Below, in pieces: positions 9,148 through 19,133 of a stretch of 64,000 nt of DNA. The notes under the pieces were generated by a model. It did not search any database and was not told the origin of the DNA. It was given only the letters and a program-made list of their open reading frames with translations. Position 1 is the first letter of the stretch. Each line of letters begins with the position of its first letter. The position numbers and the translations under genes were made by a program. The stretch covers positions 620,001 to 684,000 of the forward strand of contig NZ_CP044065.1 of the NCBI RefSeq assembly GCF_008693385.1. Direction: 5' to 3'. The DNA comes from Cupriavidus pauculus (GTDB taxonomy: Bacteria > Pseudomonadota > Gammaproteobacteria > Burkholderiales > Burkholderiaceae).

Positions 9148-9213
9148 GGTTGTTCCTGATGAGTCTGTTGTTTGGAGATCCGGGCGAACCGGGCACTTAC
9201 GTTGATGGGATGG

Positions 9214-9867
9214 CTACTTCAATTCGAAATTGATCGGCTGCACCGCGGTGACCGAGATCGGCCGGCCGTTGTCCATATAGGGCTGGCAGCGCATGCGGCG
9301 AACGGCGTCGAGCGCGGCCTCGTCGAGTCGCGACGAACCGCTCGATTGCGTGATGCTCGATTTGGAGATACGGCCACCTTCGTCGATCGTCAGGCGAATC
9401 ATTGTCGTGCCGGTCTCGTTGAGGCGGATGGACTGGCGCGGATAGGTCGGGGCCGGCTGCGAGCACTGTACCTCGCCGATGCCGATGGCGCGCGGCGCGG
9501 CGCTGACCGGGGGCGGCGCGGGGGCGGGCTCGGGCGCGGGCGGCGCAGGCGGCGCGGGCGGTGCCTCGATCGCGGTGGGCGACGGCGGCAGCGACGGCGC
9601 CGGCTCGATCGCGGGCTTCGGCGGCTGCGGCGTCGGGCGCGGCGTGACCACCTTCACCTGCTTGGGCGGCGTCTCGGGCTTGGCCTTGGGAGGCTCCGGC
9701 GCGGGCGGCGCCTTGGGCGGCTCCATCGGAATGATATGGGCGATGATTTCCGGCGCGATGATCGCCTCGGTCATCTTGCGGCCGAGACCGCTCTGGATCA
9801 GGTACAGCAGCCCCGCGTGAAACAGCAGAACAGCAACGGTGATCTTGAGAAAACGTTGATCGAACAT
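9214..9867 (-). CDS. tonB: Energy transducer TonB
   Basis: A 217-residue TonB. The N-terminal anchor helix (ITVAVLLFHAGLLYLIQSGL) is followed by a long Pro-Lys/Pro-Glu spacer (PPKAPPAPEPPKAKPETPPK) that spans the periplasm, and a C-terminal TonB domain (YPRQSIRLNETGTTMIRLTI, ending RPISVTAVQPINFELK). It transmits proton-motive force from ExbBD to outer-membrane siderophore and heme receptors. It is preceded by a tiny ORF and a Fur box, indicating iron regulation of tonB-exbB-exbD. Confidence 0.94.
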   Translation of the reverse strand: MFDQRFLKITVAVLLFHAGLLYLIQSGLGRKMTEAIIAPEIIAHIIPMEPPKAPPAPEPPKAKPETPPKQVKVVTPRPTPQPPKPAIEPAPSLPPSPTAIEAPPAPPAPPAPEPAPAPPPVSAAPRAIGIGEVQCSQPAPTYPRQSIRLNETGTTMIRLTIDEGGRISKSSITQSSGSSRLDEAALDAVRRMRCQPYMDNGRPISVTAVQPINFELK

Positions 9868-9894
9868 GTGAAGGGCAACTAGAACTACCGCGCG

Positions 9895-9960
9895 TTACTT
9901 GCGATAGAACAGGATCAGCGAGATGCCACAACCAACCAGCAGGCTAAGCAGCAGTTCCAT
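9895..9960 (-). CDS. Possible 21-residue single-helix membrane peptide ahead of tonB
   Basis: An ATG with a GGAG ribosome-binding site about 9 bases upstream opens a 21-codon frame starting MELLLSLLVGCGISLILF and ending in Tyr-Arg-Lys. Eighteen of the residues form one hydrophobic helix with a positively charged C-terminus, typical of a small membrane protein. It lies between a Fur box and tonB, 27 bases before the tonB start, which itself has only a weak ribosome-binding site. It may be a real small protein or a translational-coupling leader for tonB. No family is recognised. Confidence 0.5.
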   Translation of the reverse strand: MELLLSLLVGCGISLILFYRK

Positions 9961-10049
9961 GATAAACGCTCCGAAAGGCACTTCGAAATACACGAATCCG
10001 AAGGGGAAGCGCCACTCTGGGGCAGCGTTATCAGCGCAGCAGTATAAAC

Positions 10050-10068
10050 GATAATGATTCTTATTTGT
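10050..10068 (-). promoter_or_regulatory. Fur box of tonB-exbB-exbD
   Basis: GATAATGATTCTTATTTGT on the plus strand retains the GATAATGAT half-site followed by a TTAT partner. It lies 90 bases upstream of the 21-codon ORF and 183 bases upstream of tonB, and the -10/-35 of the iron-regulated promoter should overlap it. Confidence 0.72.
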
Positions 10069-10304
10069 TGCGCATTGTGCAATGCACGCAGCGGATCGTT
10101 GTGGCCGAAGGTTCCATTCCGCAATGTGGCCGCCCGCTCCAAACGTCCGTGCGACGCGCCCTGCGCGGGTTCTCGCGGATGTCACGCAAATCCTAAAGCG
10201 CGCTACGATTAACAGACTGCGAGAGAACACCGCGAACGTAACCGGGTAGGCAGGCGCGACGCGACAAGGGTCCGCCGGCTACATCCCGTGCGAAGGGAAC
10301 AGGC

Positions 10305-12605
10305 ATGGACTTCACACGCTTCGCCGAAGACGATCGCTCCACGCTGCTACGTCCGACGACTGGGGCGGCGTCGAGTTCCGCGCTCGACTGGATGTGCGCG
10401 CAGTTTGCGCTGCGCGTGGTCTGCACGCTGGGCCCGCGCTTCAACCTGCGCAGCAATATCAACGACGTGCTGACCGTGAGCGCGCAGGAAATGGTGTGGC
10501 CATACGGCGTGGTGCTGCGCGTGCAGCGGTTCCTCGCCGCGCGCTGCGCCGACATGCCCGCGTGGAAGGGCGCCTCGCGCCTGACGCCCGAGGAATTTCT
10601 CGACCGGCATGGCCAGTGGAACAGCGCCTTCGACGAAAGCGCGCTGTTCTATTACCTCGACGAGTACGTGAAGCACCATGCGAAGGACATGTTCGCGGTG
10701 TTCGACGCGTCGGCCTCCGCGATCGCGGGGCGCCTGCAGGGCGAGCGCGTGCTGCTCGTGCGCAATATCGACATGCTGAGTCACGTGCTCAACCTGCCCG
10801 ACCATGAACGCAAGCTGCTGCTCTATGCGGCGCTGGCCAAGTACAAGCGCGACCTGCGCGCGGTGATGGTCGATTGCAAGGTCGCGCACAGCCAGGAGGC
10901 GTTCCAGATTCTCGCGGGACTGACCGGTGCGAGCGCGGGGGAGGTGGCCATGTCGCTGCGGCCCGGCTCGCGGCTGGAGACGCTGAACCTGATCGAGCAG
11001 CCGCTGCCCGAGAACAGCGTGACCGATCTGGGCGACCTGATGCGCCTGTCCGACCGGCTGCTGCATGTGCTGCTCGGCAACTATGCGACCGAGGCCGAGA
11101 TGATGGCCGTCTTCACGCGGCCCGCCGCGGCGCCGACACTCGGCACGGGCGACTATCCGCATGTGGAAACCGATGCGCGGTACCTGTCCGCGCTGCTCGG
11201 CAACGCCACGCGCCAGAGCGCGGCCGGCGTGAACGTGCTGATCTACGGGCCGCCCGGTACCGGCAAGACGGAGTTCGCGCGGCTGATCGCGCGCGAGGCG
11301 GGGTGCGAACTGTACGAGGTCGATTGCCTCGATCGCGACGGCAACAGCCTGTCCGGGCGCGACCGCTATCGATCGCTGCAGGTATCGCAGGCCTTTCTGC
11401 GCGGGCGGCCGCGCACGGCATTGCTGTTCGACGAGGTGGAGGACGTGTTTCCGGGCAGCGCGCGCGAGCTGATGAGCCTGTTCGGGCAGGAGGATACGCG
11501 CGCGTCCGTGAACGGCAAGGCGTGGGTCAACCAGACGCTCGAGCAGAATCCGGTGCCCGTGATCTGGATCTCGAATTCGATCCGCCAGATCGATCCCGCG
11601 TATCTGCGTCGCTTTCAGTTCCACCTGGAACTCAAGATTCCGCCGCCGCTCGTGCGCGAGAACATCATCCGCAAGCATCTGGGCGCGCTCGACGTGAGCG
11701 ATGCGTTCATTGCCACGCTGGCCGCGCGCAAGACGCTGACGCCGGCGCAGGTGCAATCGGCGGCGCGGTTCGTCGAGCTCGCGCGGCCGAGCGTGGAGGA
11801 GCCGACCGAGGCGCTGATCCTGCGGCAACTGGAGCATGCCGACCGCGCGATGGGCATGCGGCCCGAGGCCGAGGCGCGCGCGGTGGTCACGCACTATCGG
11901 CTCGACAACCTGCACCTCGAGACGCGTTTTGCCGTGGACAAGATCATTACCGCGCTCGGGGCGCGGCAGCGCGGCACGCTGTGTTTCTACGGGCCGCCGG
12001 GGACCGGCAAGACCGCGCTGGCCGAACATATCGCGAGCGCGCTCGACCTGCCGCTGATGATCCGCCGCGCATCGGACCTGATGAGCAAGTACGTGGGCGA
12101 GACCGAGCAGCAGATCGCCGCGATGTTCGCGCGCGCGGAAGAGGATGGCGCGGTGCTGCTGCTCGACGAGGCCGACAGCTTCATGCAGAGCCGGCAGCGC
12201 GCGGTGCGCAACTACGAGGTGTCCGAGGTCAACGAGATGCTGCAGGGCATGGAGCGTTTCAACGGCATCTTCATCTGCACGACCAACCTGTTCGATCGTA
12301 TCGACGAAGCGGCGCTGCGGCGCTTCTCGTTCAAGATCCGTTTTCAGGCACTGCAGCCCGCGCAGCGGGTACGGATGTTCGTCGAGGAAGCGCTGGCAGG
12401 CGACGAGGCGGCCCTGACCGATGCGATTCGCGCCGAGCTGCTGGCGATGGACTGCCTGACGCCCGGCGACTTCGCGACGGTCAAGCGGCAGGGCGTGGTG
12501 CTGGGGGAAGCGCTGACGGCCGACGAGTTTCTGGCGCAGCTGCGGCAGGAGCATGCGGTGAAGCCCGAGGTGCGGCAGCATCGGCCGCTCGGCTTTACGC
12601 AGTGA
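10305..12605 (+). CDS. Tandem AAA+ ATPase of unknown role
   Basis: A 766-residue cytosolic protein with two AAA+ modules. The first has Walker A GPPGTGKT near residue 315 and Walker B ALLFDEVEDVF near 370; the second has Walker A near 563 and Walker B VLLLDEADSFM near 613. The first ~290 residues form an unrecognised N-domain. The layout recalls Cdc48/ClpA-type double-ring unfoldases (COG0464 type), but there is no ClpA/B signature and no recognised peptidase-docking motif. GAAGGGAA precedes the ATG. It stands alone, converging with murI by 11 overlapping bases. The substrate is unknown. Confidence 0.85.
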   Translation: MDFTRFAEDDRSTLLRPTTGAASSSALDWMCAQFALRVVCTLGPRFNLRSNINDVLTVSAQEMVWPYGVVLRVQRFLAARCADMPAWKGASRLTPEEFLDRHGQWNSAFDESALFYYLDEYVKHHAKDMFAVFDASASAIAGRLQGERVLLVRNIDMLSHVLNLPDHERKLLLYAALAKYKRDLRAVMVDCKVAHSQEAFQILAGLTGASAGEVAMSLRPGSRLETLNLIEQPLPENSVTDLGDLMRLSDRLLHVLLGNYATEAEMMAVFTRPAAAPTLGTGDYPHVETDARYLSALLGNATRQSAAGVNVLIYGPPGTGKTEFARLIAREAGCELYEVDCLDRDGNSLSGRDRYRSLQVSQAFLRGRPRTALLFDEVEDVFPGSARELMSLFGQEDTRASVNGKAWVNQTLEQNPVPVIWISNSIRQIDPAYLRRFQFHLELKIPPPLVRENIIRKHLGALDVSDAFIATLAARKTLTPAQVQSAARFVELARPSVEEPTEALILRQLEHADRAMGMRPEAEARAVVTHYRLDNLHLETRFAVDKIITALGARQRGTLCFYGPPGTGKTALAEHIASALDLPLMIRRASDLMSKYVGETEQQIAAMFARAEEDGAVLLLDEADSFMQSRQRAVRNYEVSEVNEMLQGMERFNGIFICTTNLFDRIDEAALRRFSFKIRFQALQPAQRVRMFVEEALAGDEAALTDAIRAELLAMDCLTPGDFATVKRQGVVLGEALTADEFLAQLRQEHAVKPEVRQHRPLGFTQ

Positions 12606-13407
12606 GGTCGGTACCGATCGTCACAGTTTCGGCGGCCGCATCGACGCCGAGCAGTGCTGCCGCCATGGCCCGCAGATGCGCGGCGTCGCGCGTGGAGACA
12701 TAGCGGTCTCGCGGTGCGGCGTCGGACGGGGCGGCAAGATCGAACTCGGCGAGCTTGCGCGCAAGCTGGCGCGCGATGGCCACGCCGGTATCGACGATGG
12801 TCAGGCGGTCACCGACCATCTCGCGGATGGTTTGCGTCAGAAACGGATAGTGGGTGCAGCCGAGCACCAGCGTATCGGCGCCCGCGTCCAGCATCGGCGC
12901 GAGCAGCGACTGCAGGCGCGCGCGCATCGCGGCGCTGTCGATATCTCCCTGCTCGATCATCGGCACGAGGCCGAGTCCCGCTTCGCAGACGAAGCGGCTG
13001 GCGTGCTGCAGCGTGCCCAGCAACCGGTTGAACTTGTCGCTCTTGAGCGTGTTGGCGGTGGCCAGCACGCCGACCACCTTGCTGCGGCTGGCCGCGGCCG
13101 CGGGTTTGAGGCCCGGCTCGACGCCGATGACGGGCAGCGTGGTGAAGCGCGCGCGCACGGCCTGCACCGCGTGCATCGTCGCGGTATTGCAGGCGATGAC
13201 GAGGGCCTTGCAGCCTTGCGCGACCAGCCATTCGCAGACGTCCAGCGTGCGGGATTCGACGAACGATTCGGGTTTTTCGCCGTAGGGTGCGTGGCGCGAG
13301 TCGGCGACGTACAGCAGCGATTCGTGCGGCAGCAGCGCGCGGATCTCCCGCAGCACGGAGAGGCCGCCGAGGCCGGAATCGAAGACGCCGATCGGGGAGG
13401 GGTTCAA
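12595..13407 (-). CDS. murI: Glutamate racemase
   Basis: A 270-residue enzyme that makes D-glutamate for peptidoglycan. It shows the N-terminal FDSGLGGLSVL, catalytic Cys73 in ACNTAT and catalytic Cys184 in GCTHYP, all correctly placed for MurI. The 3' end overlaps the convergent AAA ATPase by 11 bases. It is separated from fumarase upstream by 54 bases carrying a CCCCTCTCCC palindrome. Confidence 0.96.
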   Translation of the reverse strand: MNPSPIGVFDSGLGGLSVLREIRALLPHESLLYVADSRHAPYGEKPESFVESRTLDVCEWLVAQGCKALVIACNTATMHAVQAVRARFTTLPVIGVEPGLKPAAAASRSKVVGVLATANTLKSDKFNRLLGTLQHASRFVCEAGLGLVPMIEQGDIDSAAMRARLQSLLAPMLDAGADTLVLGCTHYPFLTQTIREMVGDRLTIVDTGVAIARQLARKLAEFDLAAPSDAAPRDRYVSTRDAAHLRAMAAALLGVDAAAETVTIGTDLTA

Positions 13408-13423
13408 CGCAGAGGGGAAGTGG

Positions 13424-13445
13424 CCCCTCTCCCGGGGGAGAGGGG
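13424..13445. repeat. CCCCTCTCCC palindrome (intergenic)
   Basis: CCCCTCTCCC at 13424-13433 pairs with GGGAGAGGGG at 13436-13445. It sits between fumarase and murI and could end fumarase transcription. Similar arms recur at 19041-19073 and 41166-41188. Confidence 0.6.
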
Positions 13446-13461
13446 GGACATCGGGGATGTA

Positions 13462-14985
13462 TTACGCGGTGGCGACGGGGATCTTGCCGATCTTGGCCTG
13501 CCATTCCGCGGGGCCGGTCTTGTGGACCGAGGTGCCCGAGCTGTCCACGGCGACGGTCACGGGCATGTCCTTGACGTCGAACTCGTAGATGGCTTCCATG
13601 CCGAGGTCTTCGAAGGCCAGGACCTTCGCGCCGCGGATGGCCTTGGACACCAGGTAGGCGGCGCCGCCGACGGCCATCAGATATGCCGACTTGTGCTTCT
13701 TGATGGCCTCGATGGCGACGGGGCCGCGTTCGGCCTTGCCGATCATCGAGATCAGGCCCGTCTCCGAGAGCATGGTCTCGGTGAACTTGTCCATACGGGT
13801 AGCGGTGGTGGGACCTGCCGGGCCAACCACTTCGTCACGGACCGGATCCACGGGGCCGACGTAGTAGATCACGCGGTTCGTGAAGTCGATGGGCAGCTTC
13901 TCGCCCTTGGCCAGCATGTCGGCGATGCGCTTGTGCGCGGCATCGCGGCCGGTCAGCATCTTGCCGTTCAGCAGCAGCGTCTGGCCCGGCTTCCACGAGG
14001 CGACTTCCTCGGGGGTGAGCGTGTTCAGATCGACGCGCTTCGACGTTTCGGTGTCCGGTGCCCATTCCACCTTCGGCCAGGCCGACAGGTCCGGCGCTTC
14101 CAGCTGGGCCGGGCCGCTGCCGTCCAGCGTGAAGTGCACGTGGCGGGTGGCCGCGCAGTTCGGGATCATCGCCACGGGCTTCGAGGCCGCGTGGGTCGGG
14201 TAGCCCATGATCTTGACGTCGAGCACGGTGGCCAGGCCGCCCAGGCCCTGCGCGCCGATGCCGAGCGCGTTGACCTTCTCGTACAGCTCGACGCGCATTT
14301 CCTCGATCCAGTCCTTCGGGCCGCGGGCGATCACCTCGTGGATGTCGATCGACTCCATGAGCGATTCCTTGGCCATGACCATGGCCTTCTCGGCGGTGCC
14401 GCCGATGCCGATGCCCAGCATGCCGGGCGGGCACCAGCCGGCGCCCATCGTCGGCACGGTCTTGAGGACCCAGTCAACGATCGAATCCGACGGATTCAGC
14501 ATCACGAACTTGGACTTGTTCTCCGAGCCGCCGCCCTTGGCCGCGACCTGGATATCCACGGTGTTGCCGGGGACCACTTCATAGTGGATCACGGCCGGGG
14601 TGTTGTCCCTGGTGTTCTTGCGGCCGCCTTCGGGCGGGTTCACGATCGACGCGCGCAGCACGTTGTCGGGGTGCGTATAACCGCGGCGCACGCCTTCGTT
14701 GATCATGTCCGTCAGGCCCATGGTGGCGCCATCCCAGCGCACGTCCATCCCCACCTTGACGAAGATCGTGACGATGCCGGTGTCCTGGCACAGCGGACGC
14801 TTGCCTTCGGCGCACATGCGGCTGTTGGTCAGGATCTGCGCGATCGCATCCTTCGCGGCCGGACTCTGCTCCAGCTCGTAGGCGCGGCCCAGGCTGGTGA
14901 TGTAGTCCATCGGATGGTAATAGCTGATGTACTGCAGGGAATCGGCGACGCTCTGGATGAGGTCTTCTTGCTTGATGACTGTCAT
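13462..14985 (-). CDS. fumA: Fumarate hydratase, class I (Fe-S dependent)
   Basis: A 507-residue class I fumarase interconverting fumarate and malate in the TCA cycle, with an oxygen-sensitive [4Fe-4S] cluster. Candidate cluster cysteines lie in PLCQDTG, GAGWCPPG and PNCAATRH. The N-terminal alpha domain and C-terminal beta domain (MTVAVDSSGTSVHKTGPAEW) are fused as in E. coli FumA/FumB. The ATG has modest upstream Shine-Dalgarno potential (CCCCCACAAA). It may be co-transcribed with murI. Confidence 0.95.
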   Translation of the reverse strand: MTVIKQEDLIQSVADSLQYISYYHPMDYITSLGRAYELEQSPAAKDAIAQILTNSRMCAEGKRPLCQDTGIVTIFVKVGMDVRWDGATMGLTDMINEGVRRGYTHPDNVLRASIVNPPEGGRKNTRDNTPAVIHYEVVPGNTVDIQVAAKGGGSENKSKFVMLNPSDSIVDWVLKTVPTMGAGWCPPGMLGIGIGGTAEKAMVMAKESLMESIDIHEVIARGPKDWIEEMRVELYEKVNALGIGAQGLGGLATVLDVKIMGYPTHAASKPVAMIPNCAATRHVHFTLDGSGPAQLEAPDLSAWPKVEWAPDTETSKRVDLNTLTPEEVASWKPGQTLLLNGKMLTGRDAAHKRIADMLAKGEKLPIDFTNRVIYYVGPVDPVRDEVVGPAGPTTATRMDKFTETMLSETGLISMIGKAERGPVAIEAIKKHKSAYLMAVGGAAYLVSKAIRGAKVLAFEDLGMEAIYEFDVKDMPVTVAVDSSGTSVHKTGPAEWQAKIGKIPVATA

Positions 14986-15085
14986 TTTGTGGGGGTGGGG
15001 CTGCGGTGAAACACAGCCCCGGATGATACACCGTGCGCGGCGCGGCTGCCCGGTTGCATACAGGCGTCGACAGCCATTTTCGTGT

Positions 15086-15118
15086 CCGAGAGGCGCCCGA
15101 GAGGTGCCCGAGAGGTGC
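15086..15118. repeat. Three 11-bp tandem repeats
   Basis: CCGAGAGGCGC, CCGAGAGGTGC, CCGAGAGGTGC head to tail in the 196-base gap between fumarase and the UPF0114 gene. No gene is seen in this gap. The repeat has no obvious function. Confidence 0.6.
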
Positions 15119-15181
15119 CCGGATGTGGGGCCGGGGCGACATCGGGCGGCCGGACGATCGCCCTGGGCCGTCCGACGGGTG

Positions 15182-15769
15182 TCAGTGATCGGCCGTGGCG
15201 GGAGCGCCCGCCGTGCCGGCGGGGTCGTGGGCCGGCGCGGGATGCGACGTCATGCGGTCCACCCATGCCATGGCGACCGCCGACAGCAGGAAGGCCAGAT
15301 GGATGATGACCTGCCACATGATCGTGTGTTCCGACCGCTGTTCGGCGTCGATGAAGGTCTTGAGCAGGTGGATCGACGAGATGCCGATCAGCGCCATCGA
15401 CAGCTTGACCTTGAGCACGCCGGCGTTGACGTGGTCGAGCCATTCCGGTTCGTCGGGGTGGTTGTCGATGCCGAGGCGGGAGACGAAGGTCTCGTAACCG
15501 CCCACGATCACCATGATCAGCAGGTTCGAGATCATCACGACGTCGATCAGGCCGAGCACCACGAGCATGATCTTGGCTTCGTCGAACGTGGCCGCATGCG
15601 AGACCAGATGCCAGACCTCGATCAGGAAGTGATAGACGTAGACACCCTGCGCGACGATCAGGCCGAGGTAGAGCGGCAGTTGCAGCCAGCGCGAGGCGAA
15701 GATGATGCTGGGGATGGGACGCAGGGGAGTGTGGGCCATGGAGGATGCGGACGGTTGGATGGCGGACAT
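15182..15769 (-). CDS. UPF0114 / TIGR00645 family membrane protein
   Basis: A 195-residue inner-membrane protein with four hydrophobic segments. Family landmarks are [40 protein letters not shown] and [20 protein letters not shown]. These match the YqhA/UPF0114 family (TIGR00645), whose function is unknown. An alternative start ten codons in (MAHTPLRP) is closer to the usual beginning. The C-terminus ends in a Pro/Ala tail. It stands alone between fumarase and the DMT exporter. Confidence 0.88.
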   Translation of the reverse strand: MSAIQPSASSMAHTPLRPIPSIIFASRWLQLPLYLGLIVAQGVYVYHFLIEVWHLVSHAATFDEAKIMLVVLGLIDVVMISNLLIMVIVGGYETFVSRLGIDNHPDEPEWLDHVNAGVLKVKLSMALIGISSIHLLKTFIDAEQRSEHTIMWQVIIHLAFLLSAVAMAWVDRMTSHPAPAHDPAGTAGAPATADH

Positions 15770-15822
15770 TCGTTGCAGACATTCAAAGCGGCGTCGATTG
15801 TACCGTCTGCCTGCCGTTTACC

Positions 15823-16785
15823 CTACCTTTTCGGCCCCGCTGATTCGCTACCGATTGTTTCAGCGCGGGGGGCGGCCATCGCGCGCCGCGCGATCGGCCC
15901 GGGCCAGCTGGCGATGGCGATGCCCGCCAGCACGCAGGCCAGCGCGACGCCATGCGCCCAGCCTGGCCGCTCGCCCAGAAACACGATGCCGTAGACCGCC
16001 GCCGCGATCGGCAGCACCGAGGTGAACACGCCGGCCAGCTGCGCGGGCACATGGCGGATGCCCTTCATCCAGAGCCAGAACGAGAAGATGCTTGCCGACA
16101 GCGCGTACCAGACGATCTGCGCCCAGACATGCGGAGAGACGGCAGCCGCATCGAACGACAGCAGCGGCACGATGCCGAGCGGCAGCATCAGCAGACCGCC
16201 GATCAGGTGCGTGTACGCGCAGATCTCGATCGCGGCGAGCGACTGGGACAGCCGCCGCGACAGGATGACGTAGATCGATTCGCAGACCACGGCGCCGAGG
16301 ATCATCAGGTTGCCGAGCAGTGCATGCGTGCCGCCATCGGCGGCGTGGCCCGCACCATGGCCATCGCCACCGCGCGCGATATTGAGCACCGCGATGCCGA
16401 CGACCGCCAGCAGTACCGAGGCGACGGTCCGGCGCGACAGCGCCTCGCGCAGCAGCAGCCATGACAGCAGGGCCACGGTCGCTGGGATCGTGCTCGTGAT
16501 CACGCCCGCGGCCATCGCGCTGGTCAGCCGCACGCCGCCGAGCATCAGCAGCGTGAAGCCGAACGTGCCGAAGAACGCCATCAGGAAGAGGTTGCGCCAT
16601 TCCGCGCGCGAGACCGCGCGCATGCGGGCGGGGCGATACCACGGCACGAGGCAGACGATGGCGATGACGAACCGCAGCAGCGCGAACAGCAGGACGGGGA
16701 CCTCGGCGATGATGGACTTGCCGAGGCCGACGTTGCTGCCGACGAGGGCCATCGCGGCGATCAATAACAGGGCGTGGAAGGACAC
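15823..16785 (-). CDS. DMT-superfamily (EamA) transporter
   Basis: About 320 residues with two EamA repeats of five helices each (first near MALVGSNVGLGKSIIAEVPV, second from ALLGNLMILGAVVCESIYVI), ending in FLGERPGWAHGVALACVLAG. EamA proteins are metabolite and drug exporters; the substrate cannot be told. The start is uncertain: no ATG precedes the first helix, so the GTG at 16785 (VSFHALLLIAAM) was chosen; a TTG lies 13 codons further upstream and the open frame runs to 16998. A His/Gly-rich loop (GGDGHGAGHAADGGTHALL) separates the halves. Confidence 0.85.
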   Translation of the reverse strand: MSFHALLLIAAMALVGSNVGLGKSIIAEVPVLLFALLRFVIAIVCLVPWYRPARMRAVSRAEWRNLFLMAFFGTFGFTLLMLGGVRLTSAMAAGVITSTIPATVALLSWLLLREALSRRTVASVLLAVVGIAVLNIARGGDGHGAGHAADGGTHALLGNLMILGAVVCESIYVILSRRLSQSLAAIEICAYTHLIGGLLMLPLGIVPLLSFDAAAVSPHVWAQIVWYALSASIFSFWLWMKGIRHVPAQLAGVFTSVLPIAAAVYGIVFLGERPGWAHGVALACVLAGIAIASWPGPIARRAMAAPRAETIGSESAGPKR

Positions 16786-17018
16786 GTTGGCGAAGCAGGG
16801 AGGCGTGCGTTGGCGCAATACGGTCTGCGCGATTGCGGGTGGCTCGCGGCATTGTAGCTGTGCTAGCCTAATGGAGCCGACTGCACATGCGCGCCCGGCT
16901 TGCTGCTGCGTCGCAGCATGCCGCCGAGCGAGACCGTTCCTTCGACCGTCAGGTTTGAGTAAGGCGCCGGGCGTACCTTGCAGCCAAAAGCATTCCATCC
17001 AGATCAGGAGACAACCTC

Positions 17019-19001
<1,983 letters not shown>

Positions 19002-19040
19002 GTTCTGTCCGCCGAGGCTGGGCCGAGTGCCTGACGCCAT

Positions 19041-19077
19041 GCGCCCCTCTGCCGCCTAGCGGGAGAGGGGCGCTTTT
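19041..19077 (+). terminator. Terminator after acs
   Basis: GCGCCCCTCT pairs perfectly with AGAGGGGCGC around a 13-base loop, followed by TTTT. It lies 40 bases past acs and 57 bases before the symporter, so the two genes are at least partly separate transcripts. Confidence 0.8.
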
Positions 19078-19133
19078 CTGTCCGCGCTTGTCTGGCATTT
19101 TGCCGAGCGCGTTCTTCATCGGTCGCCACCTTC

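Noticed and set aside
12676..15009. A 777-codon plus-strand open frame
   Set aside because: Antisense shadow of murI and fumarase.
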